Assembly: GCA_947500555.1 (NCBI GenBank)
Contig: CANMSE010000004.1
Location: 558,001-622,000 of the forward strand
Direction: 5' to 3'
Length of the DNA stretch: 64,000 nucleotides
Origin: an uncultured Fulvivirga sp.
GTDB taxonomy: Bacteria; Bacteroidota; Bacteroidia; Cytophagales; Cyclobacteriaceae
Shown: positions 1-9,433 of the stretch, one piece after another
Numbering within the stretch: the stretch's first letter is position 1
How the letters are laid out: every line of letters starts with the position of its first letter
Translations under genes and position numbers: made by a program
The notes under the pieces: generated by a model
The model's database searches: none
What the model saw: only the letters and a program-made list of their open reading frames with translations
Told to the model about the DNA's origin: nothing

Positions 1-1403
1 AAGAGCAGTAATCCCAGTAGGAAGATATAAATATTAGGATTATTGATCAGGTTGATGTGTAAGTTGGTAGTAGCCATGTCATTAAACCATGGTATGAATA
101 ACAGATCAGCGATTGCCAGACCAACAACGATTGCCAGAAAACAGGTGATCAGGTTTTCACTTAAAAACTGGATGGCCAGCTGACGCCTGTTGCTTCCTAT
201 TACTTTTCTAATACCAATTTCTTTAATCCGCTTGGCAGCCATGAGTATTGCTATATTGATATAATTAAATATGGCTAGCATTAATAAAAGTATACCAATG
301 GCGGCCAATACTATTTGAGGCGCTAAGTTGGGTCCATTAGCTGCACCACCTTTTATTCGTTGTGCTTTTCTAGCTAATTGCATGAACGGTTCTAATTGTA
401 TTCCCAGATACTTTCTATCGGGCAACATGGTATGTTGACTGGAGAGCAGTCCGTCCATTTGAGCAAGAGTTTTGGTCACATTATCTTCCTTATTTATTTG
501 CAAAAAAGTCCAGGAAGCTTCCTTCCAGTTTTCATCTAATGGATAACCCGCCTTTACGTAGTGATAATTGTTTATTAGGATTTCAAAATGAAACATGGCC
601 ACCTGAGCATGGTCTTTCACTACTGCTCCGACAGTAAATGTTATTAATTCATCGTTCAGATATAGTTGTAATTCTTTGCCTATCGGATAATCGCCTCCAA
701 AAAATACCTGGGCGGTATTTTCGGTTAGCAAGACCTGGTAAGGGTCTTTCAATGCATTTTTATCTCCAAGCACAATTTCATGAGTAAACATGTTCATATA
801 CCCAGAGTCCACAAATTGTACAAACTTGTAGAAGTTCTCATTTTTATATTTTACGATCAAATTATCATTATTAACACGAACTACCCTATCTACAGTACTG
901 TATTGATCTTCTATCATTTTGGCTAAAGGGGGTGCGAGATAGCCATACTGGCTGATACCATCTTCGTCTTCAGCAGTATGTGTAACCATATAGATTACAC
1001 TCTTATTTTCATGAAGCATACCCTTCATCCATACTCCTTCGATAAATAAGTAAGCCACCATACAGCAAGCTATTGCTATTGCTAACCCGAAAATGTTGAT
1101 AAATGAGGGAATCTTTTGGTTGAGGAGGTTTCTCCAGCCGATTTTAAAGTAGTTTTTGAGCATGGCAATGTTGTTGAATTGTTGTTTTTGAGTTGTTGAC
1201 CTTTTTATATTTCGCCACCTGAAGAAACGGATTACATCCCACCAGAAGGCATTTTTGGCCTTTACTATACCTTTTTCCTCTAACCTCCAGTAGTAGAGTT
1301 CATGAACATCACCTTGTATCTGTTCTAGTAATGTTGGATTACAATAGAATTCAAGGAAACGGTCTGCCCACTTGGGAGGATGATTTGAAGAGTTATTGCC
1401 CAT
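1..1403 (-). CDS. FtsX/MacB-type ABC transporter permease with N-terminal prefix domain, partial (3' end beyond window)
   Basis: Reading the minus strand from ATG at 1403 gives an open frame of about 467 codons that leaves the window at base 1. Residues 1 to about 75 form the permease prefix found in Cytophagales (it begins MGNNSSNHPPKWADRF). A transmembrane helix with the text IPSFINIFGLAIAIACC follows, then a periplasmic MacB-type domain, and near the edge the first FtsX helix with the family signature AAKRIKEIGIRKVIGS. The start codon shares one base with the stop of the upstream PadR gene (TAATG), so translation is probably coupled. No ATP-binding subunit lies nearby. A full paralogue sits at 22601-25234. 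The substrate is unknown. Confidence 0.9.
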   Translation of the reverse strand, partial: MGNNSSNHPPKWADRFLEFYCNPTLLEQIQGDVHELYYWRLEEKGIVKAKNAFWWDVIRFFRWRNIKRSTTQKQQFNNIAMLKNYFKIGWRNLLNQKIPSFINIFGLAIAIACCMVAYLFIEGVWMKGMLHENKSVIYMVTHTAEDEDGISQYGYLAPPLAKMIEDQYSTVDRVVRVNNDNLIVKYKNENFYKFVQFVDSGYMNMFTHEIVLGDKNALKDPYQVLLTENTAQVFFGGDYPIGKELQLYLNDELITFTVGAVVKDHAQVAMFHFEILINNYHYVKAGYPLDENWKEASWTFLQINKEDNVTKTLAQMDGLLSSQHTMLPDRKYLGIQLEPFMQLARKAQRIKGGAANGPNLAPQIVLAAIGILLLMLAIFNYINIAILMAAKRIKEIGIRKVIGSNRRQLAIQFLSENLITCFLAIVVGLAIADLLFIPWFNDMATTNLHINLINNPNIYIFLLGLLL

Positions 1404-1750
1404 TAAGCGAAATTATAAGCAAGAGGAGGGAGCTGGCTATATAGTTTATCACGCATGGCTTTCATTTCTTCAACTGACTCTCTTCCAGCAGAAGATAGAG
1501 TGTAAAAGCGTTTGCGCCTACCACCGCGTTCATTAGTAGAACCGCCCATGTGTGAAGATAAAAGTCCTTTTTCTTCCAATCGATTTAGTACGGCATGTAT
1601 GGCACTAATATTGACTTGCCGGCCTGTTTGTTCCGTTAATTCTTTAAGTACCGATACACCGTAAGCGTCATCTGGTAGAATTCCAACTGTTAGTAGAATA
1701 AGCTCTTCAAGTTCCCCGATATGATTTCCTTTCATAGGAGTATATTTCAT
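1403..1750 (-). CDS. PadR family transcriptional regulator
   Basis: A 115-residue winged-helix protein of standard PadR length. It opens with the typical GELEELILLTVGILPDDAYG and carries a wing with RGGRRKRFYTLSSAG. PadR proteins usually repress their own operon and respond to small ligands. The gene overlaps the permease start by one base, so it probably controls that transporter. Its start codon lies inside a perfect 20-bp inverted repeat (1745-1796), which is the obvious operator candidate. It resembles the PadR at 22281-22604 throughout. Confidence 0.93.
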   Translation of the reverse strand: MKYTPMKGNHIGELEELILLTVGILPDDAYGVSVLKELTEQTGRQVNISAIHAVLNRLEEKGLLSSHMGGSTNERGGRRKRFYTLSSAGRESVEEMKAMRDKLYSQLPPLAYNFA

Positions 1751-1796
1751 TTACAAATATAGATCAAATATATATAATCTATATTTGTAAATGAAA
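1745..1796. promoter_or_regulatory. Perfect 20-bp inverted repeat, probable PadR operator
   Basis: Arms at 1745-1764 and 1777-1796 are exact reverse complements, separated by a 12-base AT-only-but-one spacer. The left arm contains the PadR start codon (1748-1750). This looks like an autoregulatory operator placed over the ribosome entry region. The transcript could also form a long AT-rich hairpin that terminates the upstream gene ending at 1814. There is no run of T after the stem, which makes a plain terminator less likely. Confidence 0.65.
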
Positions 1797-1813
1797 TAAA
1801 AACGCATTTTTGA

Positions 1814-3700
1814 TTAATGACTCCAATAATCAAATGCGACTTTGGCCACCTGAGCAATGATCAATTCGCGTTCTTCCTGAGTGTGATAGGCATCAGATAA
1901 AAAGACAGAGACAATAAGATGGTCACCATTTGGTAGGTTAATAATGCCAGCGTCATTTGTGGCCCTCGTCAATCCATCATAGGTTCTGGATGATCCTGTT
2001 TTATGAATTAAAGGAGTTTGCTTGTCCAACAGCCCCTTTAGTCGCTTGTCAAACCATTTATTGGAAACTGATAAGTATTCTGCCAAAAATGCCGTGCTTT
2101 CCTGAGTTAAATATTCTTGATTATGGAAAGCCAGAAAAAGGTGACTCATGGCTTCGGGGGTACTCCAGTTCTGATATTGAATGGTATCATTAGCTACCTG
2201 AACCATCTCAGTTGTCGCTATTTTCATATCCTTGATACCAAGATTTTTTAACTTTTGCTGAACTTGCTCAGTGCCGCCCATAAGTTCCAACAAAACATCG
2301 CAGGCTGTACCATCACTTTGTGACACATTATATTCGATAAGTTCTTTTACAGTCAATGTAACTCCGCCAGGATATTGATCTCTCATAGGACTATGCCCTG
2401 CACTTGGGATATATTTTGCTGGAGATATCTGTATGCTATCATGCAAATTGAATTTGCCTTCCTCAATCATTCTTAGCATCAATAATGTAATAGGAAATTT
2501 ATACACGCTTTGCATGGGATATTGTTTGTCTTTATTGATGTATGCATATTGTCGCGATTCAATATTGTATATGTGAGCACCCAAATTGCCCTTGATCGTA
2601 TCCGCTAACATTTGTAGCTTGACGTTCAATGCAACCTCACCAGTATAGTCCTGAATATTTTTTGATTTAAGGATTAAAAACTTTTCATCCATCACATTTC
2701 CAAAAAAGATCATATCTCCATATGGAGCCGCCACAGAGGAGGCTGACATTTCTTTTCCATCGCCAACGTATACTTTTTCTACTGTATAATCACTTTTACC
2801 GTTGTAAGTGATTTTGATGATCTCCGAAGGAGAGGTTTCCTTCTTTCCTTTGGCATAGGCACTAAAATGCAATAGGTTAGGGTGGGAGCCAATCCATAAA
2901 TTTCCGACTTCATCAAACTCGATATTATCTACGCCTGTGCCACAGGGAATGTCTTCAATAAAAGTGAGTGAACCATCGGATTCTTTTGAATAAACTTTTA
3001 TCATAAAATCTCTAGGTGAGGCCACGAAAAGCAAATTTCTATCAGCATCATAGTTAATGCCATTAGCGTAAGCAATACCATCAGCGACTTCCTTAAATGT
3101 TTTTCCATTAGAGTAAACCACATTAGAAACTCGCAATCCACCGTACTCTTCTAAGAGTTTCATAATGCCGCTGATATAGCCATGGTCATTGGTGAAGTAG
3201 AAGTGGTCTTCATCGATGATCACCAGATCATTAGGTCGAATCATAGATGGATCGGTATAGGTACGCACATGTGTTAGTTGAGTACCTGATAAATCAAAGA
3301 CCTCTATGGATTGCCCATTATCGGTATGATTGATAGCCATGACCAGATGGCTACTATCTTTTTTGTAAATGGAAATCCCATGTGGTGCAAAAGGTGTGTT
3401 AAAATCGCCAGACAAAAGAACGGGTTCTAAGTCATTGGTTTTTAAATCAATAAAGTAGAGTGCACCTTTTTCTTCTTCTTGAGGTGGATAAACCTGTCGG
3501 TTAGTAGCAGAGACGATTGCAAAGCTATCTTCCAGACTAATGGTGATATCTTCAGCACCTTTTAAGGCGATCTCCTTTATAATCTTGCCTTCAAATTGAG
3601 GTTCAATCGTTCTGAAGAAGCCTGTAGAAAGTAGTATATGTACTACGAAAATGAGTAGTAAAAATAGAAGACCGATTAGAGATCGTTTTAAAAGACGCAT
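1814..3700 (-). CDS. Membrane-anchored paraoxonase-class A beta-lactamase fusion
   Basis: This 628-residue protein has an N-terminal membrane anchor (residues 7-27). Residues about 35-345 match the paraoxonase/arylesterase six-bladed propeller, with the calcium and catalytic set in place: E50, H107 (PHGIS), H125 (NH), N157 (PND), D172-H173, N213 (ANGIN) and D258-N259 (VDNI). Residues about 355-628 are a class A beta-lactamase of the PER/VEB/CepA type: S398-V-Y-K401, S462-D463-G464, probable general base E498 followed by QYQNW, and K567-T568-G569. The residue at the usual Asn170 place appears to be Val, so the omega loop is unusual. It would act in the periplasm. The ligand of the propeller and real beta-lactam hydrolysis are unproven. 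It stands alone between the PadR operon and an S41 peptidase. Confidence 0.9.
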   Translation of the reverse strand: MRLLKRSLIGLLFLLLIFVVHILLSTGFFRTIEPQFEGKIIKEIALKGAEDITISLEDSFAIVSATNRQVYPPQEEEKGALYFIDLKTNDLEPVLLSGDFNTPFAPHGISIYKKDSSHLVMAINHTDNGQSIEVFDLSGTQLTHVRTYTDPSMIRPNDLVIIDEDHFYFTNDHGYISGIMKLLEEYGGLRVSNVVYSNGKTFKEVADGIAYANGINYDADRNLLFVASPRDFMIKVYSKESDGSLTFIEDIPCGTGVDNIEFDEVGNLWIGSHPNLLHFSAYAKGKKETSPSEIIKITYNGKSDYTVEKVYVGDGKEMSASSVAAPYGDMIFFGNVMDEKFLILKSKNIQDYTGEVALNVKLQMLADTIKGNLGAHIYNIESRQYAYINKDKQYPMQSVYKFPITLLMLRMIEEGKFNLHDSIQISPAKYIPSAGHSPMRDQYPGGVTLTVKELIEYNVSQSDGTACDVLLELMGGTEQVQQKLKNLGIKDMKIATTEMVQVANDTIQYQNWSTPEAMSHLFLAFHNQEYLTQESTAFLAEYLSVSNKWFDKRLKGLLDKQTPLIHKTGSSRTYDGLTRATNDAGIINLPNGDHLIVSVFLSDAYHTQEERELIIAQVAKVAFDYWSH

Positions 3701-3877
3701 GTCAATATCTGTTAATAAGCCATTAAATGTACTTAATTCTAAGGTTTTGGCTCAAGCATGGTTCTGCAGTCAAAATAGGGGATGCCGGAATATTTACGGC
3801 AAAGGTAATTTGTAATAGTGCATGATTCGGGCCTTGTTCATAATTAGATCTCAGCGAGACATTAAGAACCGAATGGG

Positions 3878-4903
3878 TTATTCATTATCACTCGAGTTTT
3901 CACGTATTTTGTCAAGGGCAGCTTTCAACGCCCCTTCTTCACTAACTTCAATATGTGGCTTTACACCAACTCCTTCCCAGTTTGTATTTGTGATTGGACT
4001 TGTCGTTCTTCCTTGTGGTATTCTTACATAGAACTTGTTCGTAGCTATAACTGATCCAGTGAGGTGTGCTCCTCCGGCTGTTGTTTCCCCTACGATAGTT
4101 GCACGTTCCAGGTGTTTCAATTGATAAGTGAGTGCTTCGGCTGCAGAAAAAGTCTTCTTGCTTGTTAGGAGGTATAAATCCACGTCAGGTCTACGAATCC
4201 CTGATACGTATGGCATAGTCCAAGATTGGGTAAGTTCGTCTTTTGGACGATTATAGTGATTAGCCAGATGTACAGGTTCAGATGAAAAGAAGTAGCTTGC
4301 CAGCAGTTGAACCATCCAAGGTGACCCGCCATCATTTTTACGTAGATCAATTATGATTGAATTTGTATTTCTTAGAAAATGCATTGCTGCAGCTAACGTT
4401 TCACCACCATATTTGGGATCTACAAACTCTCTTAAATCCAGATAGCCAACATTGCCTTCCAACAGCTTGACTTCTCTAAACCCATAATTGTCACGCTTTA
4501 AGTGTTTCTCGAGCTCTTTGGCCCATTCTGCTTTTTCATTTGCTCTATCCTCGTTTGTTAATGCCTGTTCATGGGCAATGATGTCTGGGTTGTAGACAAC
4601 CATCAAGTGTTTATCATTACTAACTGACTTAAGATCTTTTGTTAGCTGAAGAGCAAAATCGTTTGGATTGACTAGTGAATGGTAAAGGCCCTCTTTCAAA
4701 TTTGCTTTAAGTTTTTCTGCCATCTGGTCAGCAATCTTAGGAAACACATAGTTGTCCTGAAGTTTATGATTGATAGAGTCTATTGTTATAGATATTTCTT
4801 CTATACTCAAATTCACTTCACTAGTTTGGGCGGATAGTTCTCGGTGCTGAAAAAGAATCAAAATAAAGAAAACACTAAGAATTGCTGATTCAAGTTTGAT
4901 CAT
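3878..4903 (-). CDS. Secreted S41 family peptidase (tail-specific/IRBP-like)
   Basis: A 341-residue protein with a signal peptide ending near SAQ at residue 26. Residues 30-130 form the helical N-terminal S41 domain and 150-325 the catalytic core. Seen motifs are IDLRKNDGGS (185-194), TFSAAEA with the likely nucleophile S253 (251-257), GETTAGGA (272-279) and the closing signature NWEGVGVKPHIEV (308-320). No PDZ domain is present, which fits the small IRBP-like S41 group common in Bacteroidota. It presumably degrades peptides in the periplasm or outside the cell. It is probably monocistronic; 177 bases separate it from the next minus-strand gene. Confidence 0.9.
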   Translation of the reverse strand: MIKLESAILSVFFILILFQHRELSAQTSEVNLSIEEISITIDSINHKLQDNYVFPKIADQMAEKLKANLKEGLYHSLVNPNDFALQLTKDLKSVSNDKHLMVVYNPDIIAHEQALTNEDRANEKAEWAKELEKHLKRDNYGFREVKLLEGNVGYLDLREFVDPKYGGETLAAAMHFLRNTNSIIIDLRKNDGGSPWMVQLLASYFFSSEPVHLANHYNRPKDELTQSWTMPYVSGIRRPDVDLYLLTSKKTFSAAEALTYQLKHLERATIVGETTAGGAHLTGSVIATNKFYVRIPQGRTTSPITNTNWEGVGVKPHIEVSEEGALKAALDKIRENSSDNE

Positions 4904-5115
4904 CTTGGGGGTGTTTTTTATATATTACAAGTAGCCAACGTCTAATCTTAACTTTATACTAATCTATTTAATTCAAACGATTTTGAAGTATTTCAGGGTG
5001 ATTATAATCTATTGATACCTATGTTCTAGAGGAACGTGGCGCCAATTTTTGATCAACGGTTCTCCCTTTACACCCTTTTCCCCTAAATTCATCTTTCCAT
5101 TAAATCGAATCAATT

Positions 5116-8100
5116 ATGCGTTACCGGATTACACTCTTATTTTTCTCTTTTCTAAGTCTTTTCCTTTTCTTACACATGACTAGTTCTGCTCAAAATGGTT
5201 CTTCTGATCGAGCAGCAGAAATGGCTAAAAGCCTAAAGCTTAGAGGCATCGGTCCAGCAGTGATGGGCGGCAGAATAGCAGATATAGCCGTCAATCCGCA
5301 GAATGAAAATACCTGGTATGTGGCAGTAGGCTCAGGAGGGTTATGGAAAACAACCAATAAAGGAATTACCTGGAAACCGATTTTTGATCAGCAGGCTTCT
5401 TATTCTCTTGGCACAGTAGCGTTAGACCCTAACAACCCCGAAGTAGTTTGGGTAGGTACTGGAGAGAACGTCAGCGGTCGCCATGTTGGCTGGGGTGATG
5501 GTGTCTATAAAAGTATGGATGGGGGTAAAACCTGGAAGCAAATGGGTTTGCCACGCTCGGAGCATATTGGTAAAATATTAATTGATCCCAGAAACAGCGA
5601 TGTGGTATTGGTGGCCGCTGAAGGCCCGTTATGGTCAGCAGGTGGAGAAAGAGGCGCTTATCGAACTACAGATGGTGGAAAGACCTGGACATTGGTGTTA
5701 TCGGTTGATGAAAATACAGGAGTTACGGATATGGAGTTTGATACTACTAATCCTGATGTGATCTATGCCGCTGCTTATCAGCGTAGAAGACATACCTGGG
5801 CTTTGCTAGCTGGTGGTGCAGGCTCTGGCATTTACAAATCGGTAGATAATGGCCTCAGTTGGCGAGAAGTTACTACCGGATTACCGAGTACGGACATGGG
5901 TAAAATTGGATTAGCCGTTACCCCGGCTGATCCTAATTTGGTTTATGCCACCATTGAATCAGATGAAAAAAACAAGGGTTTCTATCACTCAACAGATAAA
6001 GGAGAAAGTTGGACGAAACAGAATAGCTATACCTCAGGCGGAACAGGTCCGCATTATTATCAAGAGATTGAAGCATCACCAACCAACCCCCATTTAGTAT
6101 ATCAGATGGACGTGTTTTTACACGTCACCCGTGATGGTGGTAAGACCTTTGATTACTTAGGCACGGGTAGAGAAAAACATAGTGATAATCATGCCTTGTG
6201 GATTGATCCGAAGGATGGAGATCATTTAATAGCCGGTACTGATGGCGGTTTGTATGAAACATTTGATGAAGGCAGCACGTGGAGGCATTTTCCAAATTTA
6301 CCAATCTCACAGTTCTATAAATTGGCGGTAGATAATACTGAACCATTTTACAATGTAGTGGTAGGGGCACAAGATTTAGGTACGCTCATCGGGCCATCCC
6401 GTACAATGAATGTTGAAGGAATCCGAAATCAAGACTGGTATATCCCGTTGGGCGCTGACGGCTATGATGCAGCTTTTGACCCCAAGGACCCTAATATCGT
6501 GTATATGGAAATCCAACAAGGACTACTGCATAGACATGATAGAAGAACGAATGAAGTGCTGAATATCCAACCACAGCCTGCTCCCAATGATCCACCTGAA
6601 CGATGGAATTGGGACGCGCCTATTTTGGTTAGTCCACATGATAATAACACGTTGTACTTTGGTTCACAACGCGTGTGGAAGAGTACAAACAAAGGAAACT
6701 CATGGACACCTATTAGTGGTGATCTAACCAGTAACAAGGGACGTTATGAAATGAAATTTTATGGACGTGTTCAAAGTATAGATGCCTTGTATGACAATGG
6801 TGCGATGTCAAAATACGCCACGCTTACGGGTATTTCAGAATCACCGATCACTAAAGGGCTGCTTTATACGGCATCGGATGATGGAATCATTCAGGTAAGT
6901 GAAGATGGAGGGGCGAATTGGAGAACGAGCACCTTACCGAAAGTACCCGCATTATCGTTTATCAATGATGTGGAAGCCTCTAGTCATAATTCCAATGAAG
7001 TATTTGCTAGTGCCGATGCTCATAAATTAGGCAACTATACTACCTATCTATTTATGAGTTCCGATAAAGGTAAATCATGGCGTTCTATTTCTGGAGACTT
7101 ACCTGCGAATACCATTGTCTGGGTCATTAAGCAAGATCATATAGATGAAAACTTATTATTTATCGGAACGGAGTATGGCATCTACTTTACTCATAACAAA
7201 GGGGTGAACTGGACAAAATTGAATGCAGGTGTTCCTACAATTGCGTTTCGTGATGTTGAATTACATCCAAGAGATAATGATTTGATAGGAGCCACGTTCG
7301 GTCGCGGAGTTTATGTTTTAGATGATTATTCACCTCTAAGAGAGTTGAGCAAGAATAACACGGGTAATACTATTTTCCCGGTGAGAGATGCCTGGTGGTA
7401 TGTACCAAATGTGCCTATGCAGGCCAAAGAAATGCCTTCTCAAGGATCGGATAGTTTTGTAATTGAGAATCCTCCTTTTGGAGCGGTATTTACTTATCAC
7501 ATAAGCGAGGTACCCGAAACCGCTAAAGAGAAAAGAGAAGCCTCAGAAAAGGAATTGAATAAGCAGAAGACCACAGTACCATTGCCTAGCTGGGAGCAGT
7601 TGGCGGATGAGGCCAAGGAACAGGAATCTGGAGTAATGCTCTTAGTGCGTAATGCTCAAGGCGAACCGGTGCGTTGGTTAGAAGGAGCTGCTAAAAAAGG
7701 AGTGCATCGAACCAATTGGGATTTACGATTACCAGCTCCAAACCCGATTAATTTAACAGTGCCTGCTTTCCAGCCACCATGGGCAGGTACTCCCCAGGGA
7801 CCATTAGTAGCACCTGGCAAGTACAGCGTGGAAATGTACGTGATGACTGATGGTAAAATGCAGATGCAAGGTGATAAGCAAGAGTTTCTAGTGAAGCCGG
7901 TACATACTCCAAATGCTGATTACGCAACTGTAGCTGCTTTTCAATTAAAGACAAGTCAGCTGTCAAGAAAAACATCTAGTGCTGGTCGACAGTTAGGAGA
8001 GGCCGGTAATAAACTAAGGCATATTAAAGCAGCATTGGCTAACACACCTGATGCTTCCGCTGAGCTTTTTGAGAAGCATGCAGAGCTCAGTAAACAACTT

Positions 8101-8379
8101 TTTGATCTACAGACTATTCTTAGCGGTGATAATATTCGCAGTGGAAAGGATGAATCGATTTCACCGTCTATTATGAATAGAATAGGAGGTGTTATCTGGG
8201 GGCATTGGAATACAACACAATCGCCAACCGAAACACAGAAGAAGAGTATCGCCTTATCGGAATCTGAATTTGAGAAGTATTCAAAAGAAGCGGCTATCTA
8301 TTTAAATGATTTGAAAGCCTATGAAATGGCCATTGAGAAAGCTGGTGCGCCTTATACTCCGGGTAGGGGAATGGAGTAA
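5116..8379 (+). CDS. Large secreted beta-propeller protein with Asp-box (BNR/VPS10-like) repeats
   Basis: A 1087-residue protein with a signal peptide ending SSAQ at about residue 26. At least nine Asp-box motifs of the form S/T-x-D-x-G-x-S/T-W occur through residues 70-730 (for example SMDGGKTW, TTDGGKTW, SVDNGLSW, STNKGNSW, SEDGGANW). They indicate two stacked propellers of the sortilin/VPS10 or xyloglucanase-like fold. A C-terminal part of about 300 residues has a beta-sandwich-like stretch and then a helical, Gln/Lys-rich end. Such proteins are often labelled glycosyl hydrolase, but the acidic catalytic pair of the xyloglucanases cannot be assigned here, so a binding or peptidase-like role is equally possible. 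It has its own 212-base upstream region. Confidence 0.88.
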   Translation: MRYRITLLFFSFLSLFLFLHMTSSAQNGSSDRAAEMAKSLKLRGIGPAVMGGRIADIAVNPQNENTWYVAVGSGGLWKTTNKGITWKPIFDQQASYSLGTVALDPNNPEVVWVGTGENVSGRHVGWGDGVYKSMDGGKTWKQMGLPRSEHIGKILIDPRNSDVVLVAAEGPLWSAGGERGAYRTTDGGKTWTLVLSVDENTGVTDMEFDTTNPDVIYAAAYQRRRHTWALLAGGAGSGIYKSVDNGLSWREVTTGLPSTDMGKIGLAVTPADPNLVYATIESDEKNKGFYHSTDKGESWTKQNSYTSGGTGPHYYQEIEASPTNPHLVYQMDVFLHVTRDGGKTFDYLGTGREKHSDNHALWIDPKDGDHLIAGTDGGLYETFDEGSTWRHFPNLPISQFYKLAVDNTEPFYNVVVGAQDLGTLIGPSRTMNVEGIRNQDWYIPLGADGYDAAFDPKDPNIVYMEIQQGLLHRHDRRTNEVLNIQPQPAPNDPPERWNWDAPILVSPHDNNTLYFGSQRVWKSTNKGNSWTPISGDLTSNKGRYEMKFYGRVQSIDALYDNGAMSKYATLTGISESPITKGLLYTASDDGIIQVSEDGGANWRTSTLPKVPALSFINDVEASSHNSNEVFASADAHKLGNYTTYLFMSSDKGKSWRSISGDLPANTIVWVIKQDHIDENLLFIGTEYGIYFTHNKGVNWTKLNAGVPTIAFRDVELHPRDNDLIGATFGRGVYVLDDYSPLRELSKNNTGNTIFPVRDAWWYVPNVPMQAKEMPSQGSDSFVIENPPFGAVFTYHISEVPETAKEKREASEKELNKQKTTVPLPSWEQLADEAKEQESGVMLLVRNAQGEPVRWLEGAAKKGVHRTNWDLRLPAPNPINLTVPAFQPPWAGTPQGPLVAPGKYSVEMYVMTDGKMQMQGDKQEFLVKPVHTPNADYATVAAFQLKTSQLSRKTSSAGRQLGEAGNKLRHIKAALANTPDASAELFEKHAELSKQLFDLQTILSGDNIRSGKDESISPSIMNRIGGVIWGHWNTTQSPTETQKKSIALSESEFEKYSKEAAIYLNDLKAYEMAIEKAGAPYTPGRGME

Positions 8380-8388
8380 AGAATTCTG

Positions 8389-8530
8389 GTCACTGCGAGC
8401 GCAGCGTGGCAGTCCCTGACTAGAGGATTGCCACGTCCTTCGTCCTGGCAATGACGATAAAAGAATGATCCTCACTTTGATACGAAGAGGAGCGTAGTGT
8501 GAAGTCCCCATTTGTATGTTGCGAGACCTC
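8389..8530. repeat. Imperfect inverted intergenic repeat downstream of the propeller gene
   Basis: Bases 8389-8414 (starting gtcactgcgagc) and 8426-8455 (ending ggcaatgac) are imperfect reverse complements that fold into one long hairpin. A second GC-richer stretch with gaagaggagcg and gcgagacctctcac follows to about 8530. Its base composition differs from the surrounding genes and it has no credible ORF. The layout is typical of dispersed intergenic repeats in Bacteroidota. Only one copy of this family is in the window, so dispersal is inferred. Confidence 0.6.
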
Positions 8531-8635
8531 TCACCCAAAGGGATTCGAGGCGAAGAATAACATGAATATAAAGTCTTTTTAACAAAGCTTATATACTTCG
8601 TGTTTTTGTATTTAATAACACCTTAATTTTGAAGA

Positions 8636-9400
8636 ATGATAGCAGTAGTATCCCCAGCGAAAACACTTGATTTTGAAACAGAACATAGCCTTGAGCGAAC
8701 CTTGCCCCGGTTTCAAAAGGAAGCTTTAGAATTGATTGATGTTCTTAGGGAACATTCTGAACCTGAGGTTAAGAACTTAATGTCCATTAGTGATCAGTTG
8801 GCTCAGATCAACGTAGAACGCTATCATAACTTTACTAAAAAGAAAGACCCTGTACATTCCAGACCAGCAATTTTTGCTTTTCAAGGAGATGTATATCAGG
8901 GTTTGCAAGCTGATACATTTACCAAAGAAGATGTAGAATATAGTCAGTCACACTTTCGAATGCTGTCAGGATTATATGGCCTTATTCGTCCCATGGATCT
9001 GATACAGCCCTATCGACTTGAAATGGGTACCAAACTCAATGTTAATGGGTACAAAAACTTATATGAGTTTTGGGGAGATAGGATAGCCAATCAGTTGAAT
9101 AAAGACTTGAAAAAGCAAGGTGATAATCTGTTAATCAACCTCGCCTCGGTGGAGTATTTTAAGTCTGTTGATCTCAAGAAACTCAAGGCAAATGTAATAG
9201 ATGTTGATTTCAAAGATTTTAGCAATGGGGAATACAAAGTGGTTTCCTTCTTTGCCAAAAAAGCTCGAGGTATGATGAGTCGATTTATTATTAAAAATCG
9301 ACTCACCAATGTTGATGACCTCAAGTCTTTTGATTATGAAGGCTACTATTTCGATGATAAAAACAGTACTAATGAAATACTTGCTTTTAAAAGAGGGTAA
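8636..9400 (+). CDS. yaaA: Peroxide stress protein YaaA (DUF328/UPF0246)
   Basis: A 254-residue protein with the family start MIAVVSPAKTLDFE and the conserved internal blocks RPAIFAFQGDVYQGL and LSGLYGLIRPMDLIQPYRLEMGTKL, at full family length. In Escherichia coli YaaA lowers intracellular free iron during hydrogen peroxide stress, and the fold binds DNA; it is cytosolic. A box TAATTTTG at 8624-8631 matches the Bacteroidetes -7 element but ends four bases before the ATG, so the mRNA may be leaderless. The gene is bracketed by two different structured repeats. Confidence 0.95.
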   Translation: MIAVVSPAKTLDFETEHSLERTLPRFQKEALELIDVLREHSEPEVKNLMSISDQLAQINVERYHNFTKKKDPVHSRPAIFAFQGDVYQGLQADTFTKEDVEYSQSHFRMLSGLYGLIRPMDLIQPYRLEMGTKLNVNGYKNLYEFWGDRIANQLNKDLKKQGDNLLINLASVEYFKSVDLKKLKANVIDVDFKDFSNGEYKVVSFFAKKARGMMSRFIIKNRLTNVDDLKSFDYEGYYFDDKNSTNEILAFKRG

Positions 9401-9433
9401 CAGGACATAATAAAGGAGTGTCACAAAAGATCG

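Noticed and set aside
1957..2193. ORF on the plus strand within the paraoxonase-lactamase gene
   Set aside because: It is a reverse-strand shadow of a gene with full motif support.
3800..3807. -7 box (TACCTTTG, minus strand) for the paraoxonase-lactamase gene
   Set aside because: A match to TAnnTTTG exists, but there is no -33 TTG at the right distance and the leader would be about 100 bases; too weak to list as a feature.
6125..6737. Two minus-strand ORFs inside the propeller gene
   Set aside because: They mirror the coding strand of a well supported gene; no family features.
9091..9424. Minus-strand ORFs overlapping yaaA
   Set aside because: Shadows of yaaA; low-complexity translated text without signal or motif.
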